A DNA stretch of 64,000 nucleotides. It comes from an uncultured Eubacteriales bacterium. Lineage in GTDB: Bacteria; Bacillota; Clostridia; Oscillospirales; Oscillospiraceae. Below are positions 57,926 to 64,000 of this stretch, piece by piece (the first letter of the stretch is position 1; every line of letters starts with the position of its first letter). The notes beneath the pieces are model-generated. The model saw only the letters and a program-made list of their open reading frames with translations, was not told the DNA's origin and did no database searches. The stretch spans positions 1 to 64,000 of the forward strand of contig ONIN01000005.1 of assembly GCA_900317905.1 (NCBI GenBank). The letters are read 5' to 3'. A program made the position numbers and the translations under genes.

Positions 57926-57999
57926 TGGAGGCGCCACCCGGATTTGAACCGGGGGTCAAGGATTTGCAGTCCCATGCCTTACCACTTGGCTATGGCGCC
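57926..57999 (-). tRNA. tRNA-Cys (anticodon GCA)
   Basis: A 74-base cloverleaf with acceptor GGCGCCA/TGGCGCC, anticodon loop CTGCAAA, T-arm GGTTCAAATCC and encoded TCCA. Confidence 0.95.
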
Positions 58000-58089
58000 A
58001 CACGTCGGAACGGGCTTGCTTCACTGCGCTTCCACCGCCGGGCTGCGCCCTCTGGTGAAAGCTCCGTATCCGCGCCCCCGTTCCTCCTC

Positions 58090-58117
58090 ACAAATTCAAA
58101 ACACGTTTTGAATTTGT
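58090..58117. repeat. near-perfect 28-bp palindrome between tRNA genes
   Basis: ACAAATTCAAAAC and GTTTTGAATTTGT with a 2-base centre. There is no obvious T-tract, so its role is unclear; it lies in the ~170-bp gap separating tRNA-Gly from tRNA-Cys, which holds no gene. Confidence 0.7.
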
Positions 58118-58146
58118 TTGGGGTGGGGTGCCCATTCGTATATAAA

Positions 58147-58167
58147 TTTCTGTTCCGAGAACAGAAA
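58147..58167 (-). terminator. terminator-like hairpin after tRNA-Gly
   Basis: TTTCTGTTC / GAACAGAAA arms with a 3-base loop, 4 bp beyond the encoded CCA of tRNA-Gly. The T-tract is weak on the minus strand (TTTATATA). Confidence 0.5.
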
Positions 58168-58170
58168 AAT

Positions 58171-58246
58171 TGGAGCGGGCGACGAGGCTCGAACTCGCTA
58201 CCTCCACCTTGGCAAGGTGGCGCTCTACCGGATGAGCTACGCCCGC
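58171..58246 (-). tRNA. tRNA-Gly (anticodon GCC)
   Basis: A 76-base cloverleaf with acceptor GCGGGCG/CGCCCGC, anticodon loop TTGCCAA, T-arm GTTCGAGCC and encoded TCCA. Confidence 0.95.
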
Positions 58247-58249
58247 AGA

Positions 58250-58325
<76 letters not shown>

Positions 58326-58332
58326 ATATGTA

Positions 58333-58409
58333 TGGTGGGAACAACTGGACTCGAACCAGTGACCCCCTGCTTGTAAGGCAGGTGCTCTAACCAGCTGAGC
58401 TATGCTCCC
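58333..58409 (-). tRNA. tRNA-Val (anticodon TAC)
   Basis: A 77-base cloverleaf with acceptor GGGAGCA/TGTTCCC, anticodon loop CTTACAA, T-arm GGTTCGAGTCC and encoded ACCA. First gene of the tRNA cluster. Confidence 0.95.
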
Positions 58410-58425
58410 GTTTCAAAGCTTTTGT

Positions 58426-58454
58426 ATTATACTAAACATGGGGTGAATTGTCAA
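58426..58454 (-). promoter_or_regulatory. sigma-A promoter of the tRNA cluster
   Basis: TTGACA, 17 bp, TATAAT on the minus strand. The -35 overlaps the stop codon of the EamA-type gene. Confidence 0.88.
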
Positions 58455-59362
58455 GCCTCTTTTTTGCTTTTTTTCGGAGTCGGAATTTGCACCAGGATAA
58501 TGGCCGCAAACATGACGATGCAGCCAATCAGTTCTCTGGTGCTCATGGTCTCGTGGAGCAGCAGGGCCCCGGCGATGACGGCGAAGACCGATTCCAGGCT
58601 CATCAGCAGGGAAGCGATGGTGGGATCGGTGAATTTCTGGGCCACGATCTGCAGCGTGTAGCCCACGCCGCCGGAGATCAGACCGCAGTAGAGGATGGGC
58701 GGAGCGGCGGAGATGACCTTCTCCCAGGTGGGCTGCTCCGCGAGAAACGACACCACCGTGGTGAGCGCCGCCGTGGTCAGAAACTGGATGGCGGAAATGC
58801 CGATGGGATTCCCGTGCCGGACGAAGTGGTCGCAGCAGAGGATGTGGCCGCTGAAGAGCACCGCGCAGACCACCACCAGGGTGTCTCCGTGGGTGAGAGA
58901 CAATCCCTCGGTGACGCACAGCAGATACATGCCCACCACGCCGATGGCCACCGCCAGCCACACCAGCCAGCTGTTGCGCCGGCGGAACAGTACGAAGTTT
59001 ACAATCGGAACGATCAGAATATACATGGCGGTGATGAAGCCCGCCTTGCCCGCCGTGGTGTAGACCAGTCCCATCTGCTGAAACACGCTGGCGGTGCCGA
59101 GGAAGACGCCGCAGCAAAGGCCGCCGATCAAGGTTTCATGCTTCCGCCTGACAGTTTCCTCCGCAGTGCGATTATGCCGCTCTCTTTTTGCGTTCACCAG
59201 CGCAACGGCCCCCACCGCCGCGGCAGCCAGCCAAAAGCGCGCGGCGGTGAAGGTGATGGGTTCAATGCTGTCCATGCCCACTCTCTGAAAGACGAAGGCC
59301 GTGCCCCAGATCAGGGCGGTCAGAGTCAAAAGCAGGTTTCCCAGCAGCTTCTTGTTCTGCAT
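58451..59362 (-). CDS. EamA/DMT-family transporter
   Basis: Encodes 303 residues with ten membrane helices in two EamA repeats. LLLTLTALIWGTAFVFQRVG opens the first repeat, and RFWLAAAAVGAVALVN is the typical second helix. Each repeat ends in the usual long hydrophobic helix, as in AVIAGALLLHETMSTRELIG near 265. DMT members export amino acids or other metabolites; the substrate is unknown. It is the last gene of the yerC2-methyltransferase-hslO run (26 bp after hslO). Confidence 0.9.
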   Translation of the reverse strand: MQNKKLLGNLLLTLTALIWGTAFVFQRVGMDSIEPITFTAARFWLAAAAVGAVALVNAKRERHNRTAEETVRRKHETLIGGLCCGVFLGTASVFQQMGLVYTTAGKAGFITAMYILIVPIVNFVLFRRRNSWLVWLAVAIGVVGMYLLCVTEGLSLTHGDTLVVVCAVLFSGHILCCDHFVRHGNPIGISAIQFLTTAALTTVVSFLAEQPTWEKVISAAPPILYCGLISGGVGYTLQIVAQKFTDPTIASLLMSLESVFAVIAGALLLHETMSTRELIGCIVMFAAIILVQIPTPKKSKKEA

Positions 59363-59388
59363 TCCGATTGAATCTCTCCGATGAAAAC

Positions 59389-60267
59389 TCAGGGCTCCAG
59401 CTCGCCGAGGATGGACTCCAGCTCGGCCGTCTGGAAGGTGTAAGTGGCGTCGCAGAACTGGCAGGAGACCTCGATGGCCTGACCGGCTGCGATCATATCC
59501 TTCAATGCGTCGGTGCCCACGGTGACGATGGCGCCGCGAACGCGCTCGTGGCTGCAGTAGCAGCGGTATTCCACCGGGGTGCGGCTGACGATCTCCGGCT
59601 CAAAGCCCTTCATGACCTGATCGATTACGGTCTCGGGGCCGTCCTCGTCCAGAATGGTGGTCAGCTGATCCATGAGGAAGATGTTGTCCTCCAGCTTTTC
59701 GATCAGCTCCTCCGGAGCGCCGGGCATCAGCTGCACGATGAAGCCGCCGGCCGCCTTCACGCTGCGGTCGGTGTCCACCAGCACGCCCAGACCGCTGGCG
59801 GCGGCGATCTGCTCGCTCTCCACCAGATAGGCCGCCAGATCCTCGGCGATCTCGCCGCTGACCAGCTCAGTGCTGCCGATGTAGGGCTCCCGCATGCCGA
59901 GATCCCTGCTGACGGTGAACATGCCGTCCTTGCCCACGGCGCCGCCCACGTCCAGCTTGCCGTTCTGCCGCAGGGGCAGATCCACACCGGGATCGCCCAC
60001 CAGACCGCGGACGTTGCCCTGAGAATCCGACACCGCCACCACGCTGCCGATGGGGCCGCCGCCCTGGACGCGGATGGTGAGGGTGGCGTGATCCTCCTTC
60101 AGCTGCTCGCCCAGCATGGAGGCCGCACAGAGGGTCCTGCCCAGTGCCGCGATGGTGGTGGGGGTGCAGTGGTGAATCTCATTGGCCCGCTGCACGGTAT
60201 CTCTGGCAGTGACCACCTGCATCTTGATAAAACCGTCCTTGGAGACGGCGCGTAACATCTGATCCAT
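59389..60267 (-). CDS. hslO: redox-regulated chaperone Hsp33
   Basis: Encodes 292 residues. The N-terminal domain (MLRAVSKDGFIKMQVVTARD) and the GRTLCAASML segment near 44 are typical. QGGGPIGSVVAVSDSQGNVR near 68 is a family mark. The redox switch is the zinc centre CYCSHERV near 235 and CQFCDATYTF near 267, four cysteines in C-x-C...C-x-x-C. Oxidation frees zinc and activates holdase action against stress-unfolded proteins. GGAGG precedes the ATG; the gap to the upstream methyltransferase is 3 bp. Confidence 0.96.
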   Translation of the reverse strand: MDQMLRAVSKDGFIKMQVVTARDTVQRANEIHHCTPTTIAALGRTLCAASMLGEQLKEDHATLTIRVQGGGPIGSVVAVSDSQGNVRGLVGDPGVDLPLRQNGKLDVGGAVGKDGMFTVSRDLGMREPYIGSTELVSGEIAEDLAAYLVESEQIAAASGLGVLVDTDRSVKAAGGFIVQLMPGAPEELIEKLEDNIFLMDQLTTILDEDGPETVIDQVMKGFEPEIVSRTPVEYRCYCSHERVRGAIVTVGTDALKDMIAAGQAIEVSCQFCDATYTFQTAELESILGELEP

Positions 60268-60270
60268 GAT

Positions 60271-61002
60271 TCATTCCTCCCGAATGGCTGTGAAAAATAG
60301 TCTGCCCCGGTCGCCCTGGGGCCCGTCCGGATGGGCCCGGACGTTGGTAAAGCCGCCCGCCGTGAGCAGCGCTTTCAGCTGCTCCGGGGTGTGGACGTAT
60401 TCGATGTGCTCCTCGGACTCTCTGGTCCACATTTCTCCATCCCGCTCGAACAGATCCATCCCGAAGCGCATGACGCCCTCGCTCAGCTCCGCCCGCCAGA
60501 GACAGAGCACGTCCTCCGTCTCGTCCACAAAGGTCTCTCCGTCCAGCGACTGAAAGGACTCCGGGGTGCGGATGTCGAAGATCAGCAGTCCGCCGGGCCG
60601 GATGAACAGATGCAGCCGGTGCAGCACCTCCGGCAGCTGCTCCGGCGGCAGATAGTCGAATCCGTCCAGAGAGCAGTAGGCCGCGTCCACCGTGCCGTAG
60701 AGATCCAGTTCCTCTGCCGGTTGACATAACAACAGAGGCGGCACGCAGCCCTCGGGCAGGGAGAAGGCCTTCTCCTGGGCCTGCATGAGCATGTCGGGCG
60801 AGGCGTCGGCGGCAATCATCTCATAGCCACGCTCCGCCATCAGGCAGGTGAGCGTGCCGGTGCCGCAGCAGAGATCCAGCAGGGTGTGGATCGGGCCTGC
60901 CGCGGCACGAAAATGCAGCTCATAATAATCGGCGAAATCGGCGTAGTCCACGTCTCTGGTGAGCACGTCGTACCACGCGGCCAAAGGGCCGTAGGCGCTC
61001 AT
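60271..61002 (-). CDS. class I SAM-dependent methyltransferase
   Basis: Encodes 243 residues. LAAWYDVLTRDVDYADFADY opens it, motif I is LLDLCCGTGTLTCLMAERG near 42, the acidic residue of motif II lies in MIAADASPDML near 62, and the post-motif region is DAAYCSLDGFDYL near 110. RPGGLLIFDIRTPE near 150 matches motif III. Such proteins (YqeM-like in position and style) methylate unknown small molecules. It overlaps the yerC paralogue at its start (ATGA) and precedes hslO by 3 bp. Confidence 0.85.
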   Translation of the reverse strand: MSAYGPLAAWYDVLTRDVDYADFADYYELHFRAAAGPIHTLLDLCCGTGTLTCLMAERGYEMIAADASPDMLMQAQEKAFSLPEGCVPPLLLCQPAEELDLYGTVDAAYCSLDGFDYLPPEQLPEVLHRLHLFIRPGGLLIFDIRTPESFQSLDGETFVDETEDVLCLWRAELSEGVMRFGMDLFERDGEMWTRESEEHIEYVHTPEQLKALLTAGGFTNVRAHPDGPQGDRGRLFFTAIREE

Positions 61003-61307
61003 TCGTCTTCCTTGGGGGCGTGCTTGCCCAGACGCTCGAACACCAGCTCATAGGCGCCGGTGCCGTACTGCAGAGAGCGGTTGACACGGCTGATGGTGGC
61101 GCTGGAGGCGCCGGTGCGCTCCAGGATGTCGCTGTAGATCATGCCGCTGTGGAGGAAGCCCGCCACCTGATAGCGCTGCTCCATGGCACGCAGCTCGTTG
61201 ACGGTGCACAAATCTTCCAGAAACTTTTGGCACTCCTCCGGCGTCTTTAAGGTAAGGATGGCTTCATACAGCTCCTCGCAGCGGTTGTCCTTGTTGCGTT
61301 TGTACAT
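60999..61307 (-). CDS. second YerC/YecD family TrpR-like regulator
   Basis: Encodes 102 residues, paralogous to the protein at 45658: DLCTVNELRAMEQRYQVAGF and ERTGASSATISRVNRSLQYG align with its helices. The C-terminus is different and acidic. It is first in an operon with a methyltransferase, hslO and an EamA exporter. A large dyad covers its promoter (61351-61387), so self-repression is likely. The ligand is unknown; tryptophan or another amino acid is a guess from the family. Confidence 0.88.
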   Translation of the reverse strand: MYKRNKDNRCEELYEAILTLKTPEECQKFLEDLCTVNELRAMEQRYQVAGFLHSGMIYSDILERTGASSATISRVNRSLQYGTGAYELVFERLGKHAPKEDE

Positions 61308-61350
61308 ATGTTTTCCTCGCTTTCCTTTTTTCTCCTTTTTCGTGCTTTAC

Positions 61351-61392
61351 TTTCGCACAGTATATCATAGCACATTACTGCGCGAAAATCAA
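61351..61392 (-). promoter_or_regulatory. promoter and candidate operator of the second yerC operon
   Basis: TTGATT (61387-61392), 17 bp, TATGAT (61364-61369) on the minus strand. A dyad TTTCGCACAGTA / TACTGCGCGAAA (61351-61362 and 61376-61387, 11 of 12 paired) brackets the -10 and abuts the -35. Confidence 0.65.
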
Positions 61393-61484
61393 ACCCGGAA
61401 GATGGAAAAATTGAAAAACCTGCGGGAATCCGGTGCAGCCCTTGAAAAACCGCTCGATTTGTGTTGAAGTCACAATAAATATGC

Positions 61485-61513
61485 TTGCTTTTCCCATAGG
61501 AATACGTTAAAAT
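61485..61513 (+). promoter_or_regulatory. sigma-A promoter of the NfeD-SPFH operon
   Basis: TTGCTT, 17 bp, TAAAAT, 39 bp before the start codon. Confidence 0.75.
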
Positions 61514-61551
61514 AGACACAAAGATGATTATAAGTTTGGGAGGGGAGATTT

Positions 61552-62031
61552 GTGAAAGTTATGATCGGCAGCCTCGTGCTGTCCATGCCGACGATCTGGA
61601 TCATCGCCATCATCGTGTTCGCGGTGGTGGAGGGAATGACCGCAGGTCTTGTGACCATCTGGTTCGCGCTGGGATCTCTGGCGGCGCTGCTGGCGTCACT
61701 GTTCGGGGCTCCGCTGTGGCTGCAGCTGGTGTGGTTCTTTGTGATCTCCGTGGCCACGCTGATCGCGACCCGCCCCCTGGCGAGAAAGTACATGAGCGGC
61801 AAAACCGAGGCCACCAACGCGGATATGTACGTGGGCAAGGAATGCGTCGTCACCGAGACCATCGACAACATCCGCGGCACCGGCGCCGTGAAGGTGGCGG
61901 GGAAGGTCTGGACCGCCCGCACCGAGGAGGACACCATCGTCCCCGAGGGCACCAAGGCCGAGGCCCTGCGCATCGAGGGTGTGAAGCTCATCGTGAAGCC
62001 GGTATCGGAAGTTCAAAACGGGGAAGTATAA
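61552..62031 (+). CDS. NfeD-family membrane protein
   Basis: Encodes 159 residues from GTG 61552 (GGGAGGGGAG upstream); an ATG three codons later is also possible. Two or three hydrophobic helices (MPTIWIIAIIVFAVVEGMTA and later LQLVWFFVISVATLIATRPL) precede a C-terminal OB-fold domain with MYVGKECVVTETIDNIRGTG and VWTARTEEDTIVPEGTKAE, the NfeD hallmark. NfeD proteins work with SPFH scaffolds in membrane microdomains; the gene is 38 bp upstream of one here. Confidence 0.9.
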   Translation: MKVMIGSLVLSMPTIWIIAIIVFAVVEGMTAGLVTIWFALGSLAALLASLFGAPLWLQLVWFFVISVATLIATRPLARKYMSGKTEATNADMYVGKECVVTETIDNIRGTGAVKVAGKVWTARTEEDTIVPEGTKAEALRIEGVKLIVKPVSEVQNGEV

Positions 62032-62069
62032 ACGGTATTATAATTATTTTTTAGAAGGAGGATATGAAA

Positions 62070-62966
62070 ATGCCCTATGTACCGATTGTATTGATTGTCA
62101 TTGTACTGTTCATCCTGGTGCGCTGCATCAACATCGTGCCCCAGGCCAAGGCCTACGTGGTCACCTGGCTTGGCGCCTATAAGACCACCTGGGGTGTGGG
62201 CCTGCACTTCAAGGTGCCGTTCCTGGAGCGGATCGAAAAGCGCGTCAGCCTGAAAGAGCAGGTTGCGGATTTCCCGCCCCAGCCGGTTATCACCAAGGAT
62301 AACGTCACCATGCAGATCGACACCGTGGTCTACTATCAGATCACCGACCCGAAGCTCTACACCTACGGCATCGAGCGGCCGATCCTCGCCATCGAGAATC
62401 TCTCCGCCACCACCCTGCGTAACCTGATCGGCGATCTGGAGCTGGACCAGTGCCTGACCAGCCGTGACCTGATCAACTCCAAGATGCGGCAGATCCTGGA
62501 CGAGGCCACCGACCCCTGGGGCATCAAGGTCAACCGCGTGGAGCTGAAAAACATCCTCCCGCCCAAGGAGATCCAGCAGGCCATGGAGAAGCAGATGAAG
62601 GCCGAGCGTGAACGCCGCGAAGCCATCCTCCGCGCCGAGGGTGAAAAGCGCTCCGCCATTCTGGAGGCCGAGGGCGAGAAGGAGTCCGCGATCCTCCGCG
62701 CCGACGCCAAGAAGCAGCAGAAGATCCTGGAGGCCGAAGGTGAGGCCGAGGCCATCCTGGCCGTCCAGCGCGCCACCGCCGAGGGCATCCGCCTGCTCAA
62801 CGAGGCCGGCCCCACCGACGCGGTCATCAAGCTCCGCAGTCTGGAGGCCTTCGCCGCCGCAGCCGACGGCAAGTCCACCAAGATCATCATCCCCTCTGAG
62901 ATCCAGTCTCTCGCCGGTGTGGCCACCGGTCTCATGGAGACCCTCAAGGAGCCCAAGGGCGAATAA
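62070..62966 (+). CDS. SPFH/band 7 membrane scaffold protein (QmcA-like)
   Basis: Encodes 298 residues. An N-terminal helix (MPYVPIVLIVIVLFILVRC) is followed by the band 7 domain with IVPQAKAYVVTWLGAYKTTW, KVPFLERIEKRVSLKEQVAD and VVYYQITDPKLYTYGIE. A long charged Glu/Ala/Arg coiled coil (about 175-235, repeating RAEGEKRSAILEAEGE) drives oligomerisation. Flotillin-like proteins organise lipid domains. The ATG at 62070 is preferred since GGAGG lies 8 bp upstream, against 2 bp for 62064. A terminator follows. Confidence 0.94.
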   Translation: MPYVPIVLIVIVLFILVRCINIVPQAKAYVVTWLGAYKTTWGVGLHFKVPFLERIEKRVSLKEQVADFPPQPVITKDNVTMQIDTVVYYQITDPKLYTYGIERPILAIENLSATTLRNLIGDLELDQCLTSRDLINSKMRQILDEATDPWGIKVNRVELKNILPPKEIQQAMEKQMKAERERREAILRAEGEKRSAILEAEGEKESAILRADAKKQQKILEAEGEAEAILAVQRATAEGIRLLNEAGPTDAVIKLRSLEAFAAAADGKSTKIIIPSEIQSLAGVATGLMETLKEPKGE

Positions 62967-62984
62967 TTCGTAATATCTTTTTTC

Positions 62985-63014
62985 GCGGGCTGGCGTCAGC
63001 CGGCCCGCTTTTTT
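62985..63014 (+). terminator. terminator of the NfeD-SPFH operon
   Basis: GCGGGC.GGC / GCC.GCCCGC arms with GTCA loop, then TTTTTT. Confidence 0.9.
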
Positions 63015-63031
63015 CAGGAGTCGATTAACCT

Positions 63032-64000
63032 ATGAAATTACCCTTTTTTAAGAAAAAGACCAAAGAACTGCCCGAGGGCTACACCAGACAGCAAATCATC
63101 CCCAAGGGCGTGTCCAGCGTGGTGCGTCCCAAGGAGGAGATCTACAAGACCGCCAGAATGCGCACCCGCGTGCCGGAGGAGTACAGCAAGATCGAGCTGC
63201 GGGAGGACGTGGCCGAGTTCCTGCGGCGGCACAACGCCTGCAGCGACCAGATCGACCGCATGGATCTGACCATGAAGCTCCACGCCGCCATGGAGGCGGG
63301 CCTCCGGGGAGAGAAGGGCGGTCTTGCCATGATCCCCACCTACCTCACCAGCATGGAGTCCCATGTGGTCAGCGAGGAGCCGGTGGCGGTTCTGGACGCC
63401 GGCGGCTCGAATCTGCGTGTTGCCCGCGTGATCTGGGACGGCGCCACCCCCCTGGTGGAGGAGGCCGAGACCATTCCGCTGCCCGGCAGCACCGAGCCCG
63501 TGACCTGGAGCAAGTTCATCAAACAGTGCGCTGATCTGCTGGAGCCCAGACTGGATGGCGTCAAGCGCGTGGGCATCTGCTTCTGCTATCCCGCCGAGGC
63601 CACACCGGAGGGCGACCTGAAGGTTCTGTCCCTCTCCAAGGAAGTCACCATCACCGGCTGCAAGGGCAAGCTGGTCTGCGCCTCTCTGAACAAGGAACTG
63701 GAAAAGCGGGGCCACGAGGGCATCAGCTACACCGCTCTGAACGACACCGCCGCCGCCCTGATCCGCGGACGCACCAGCGTGCCGCCGCGCTACGGCTCCG
63801 ATTTCGCGGGCATGGTCATGGGCACCGGCGTCAACGCCGCCATCTCTCTGCCGGTGGAGCGGATCGAAAAGCTGGGACTGCCCGCCGACGGCACCCGCAT
63901 GATCGTGGACATGGAGGCAGGCTTCTTCTCCGACGTGCCCCAGAGCGATTTTGAGAAGCTGGTGGACGAGAAGAGCGAGGCCCCCGGCGTTTCCCGTCTG
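63032..64000 (+). CDS. hexokinase-family sugar kinase, 3'-truncated by window edge
   Basis: The first 323 residues of a protein that runs off the window, starting MKLPFFKKKTKELPEGYTRQ with AGGAG upstream. It follows the eukaryote-like hexokinase plan, not the ROK or Glk type. The phosphate-1 motif is VLDAGGSNLRVARV near 123, a sugar-binding region is CYPAEATPEGDLKVLSLSKE near 187, the catalytic Asp is in ALNDTAAALIRG near 236, and the nucleotide loop GMVMGTGVNAAI near 263. It should phosphorylate glucose or another hexose with ATP in the cytoplasm, joining the glucosidases seen elsewhere in the window. A basic N-terminal tail of ~70 residues precedes the fold. Confidence 0.85.
   Translation, partial: MKLPFFKKKTKELPEGYTRQQIIPKGVSSVVRPKEEIYKTARMRTRVPEEYSKIELREDVAEFLRRHNACSDQIDRMDLTMKLHAAMEAGLRGEKGGLAMIPTYLTSMESHVVSEEPVAVLDAGGSNLRVARVIWDGATPLVEEAETIPLPGSTEPVTWSKFIKQCADLLEPRLDGVKRVGICFCYPAEATPEGDLKVLSLSKEVTITGCKGKLVCASLNKELEKRGHEGISYTALNDTAAALIRGRTSVPPRYGSDFAGMVMGTGVNAAISLPVERIEKLGLPADGTRMIVDMEAGFFSDVPQSDFEKLVDEKSEAPGVSRL

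Overview
The window looks like chromosome from a high-GC gut member of the Clostridia (Oscillospirales-like). This placement is inferred from the gene repertoire and protein style, not from any search. Supporting signs are a clostridial EF-P, a DUF4093-type RNase M5, a TnpV cassette, SLH surface layers, YerC/TrpR-type regulators, REP-like palindromes typical of this group, and sigma-A promoters with 17-bp spacers throughout.

Layout. 1-2.7 kb: two GH13 alpha-glucosidases, the first cut by the window edge and the second with a damaged 3' end. 2.7-5.2 kb: a decayed stretch with a truncated corA, small membrane proteins, gene fragments and palindromic repeats. 5.2-9.5 kb: a CmpB-like membrane protein, a two-gene TnpV cassette, tRNA-Tyr/Thr, and small uncharacterised genes. 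9.5-14.7 kb: hypB and thrH (minus), then secA-pgeF. 14.7-18.7 kb: an orphan oligopeptide-binding lipoprotein, cdd, an HTH-only LysR protein, an Xaa-Pro peptidase and efp. 19-27.6 kb: a large SLH protein with CxxCG repeats, comEC-holA-rnmV, and a sodium-dependent transporter behind a structured leader. 28-35.3 kb: galE, a HAD phosphatase, the rplJ-rplL operon with its L10 leader, rsmE-rlmA, an M16-like protein and lgt.

35.4-46 kb is the metabolic core: a minus-strand run yerC-hisZ-hisG-hisD-hisC-hisB-hisH-hisA-hisF-hisIE-PHP phosphatase-proB-proA, largely overlapping or nearly abutting. It encodes all of histidine synthesis plus the first two proline steps, with a TrpR-family protein as first gene and a dyad in its promoter. 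Then come tyrS, an unidentified TIM-barrel protein, pepT, a CapA-like protein, and a GH31 glycosidase paired with a GPH sugar symporter. 54.6-58 kb: two membrane proteins and a PPOX-HxlR-radical SAM operon. 58-61.3 kb: tRNA-Val/Phe/Gly/Cys and a second yerC-led operon (yerC paralogue, methyltransferase, hslO, EamA exporter). 61.5-64 kb: NfeD-SPFH and the start of a hexokinase.

No CRISPR array, complete insertion sequence, prophage or rRNA was seen. The most interesting items are the GH31 enzyme that resembles sulfoquinovosidase YihQ but has lost two sulfonate-contacting residues, the structured leader of the sodium symporter, the CxxCG/SLH surface protein, the hairpin that hides the ribosome site of the TnpV cassette, two YerC regulators each with a promoter dyad, and a dispersed ~105-bp repeat present in opposite orientations.
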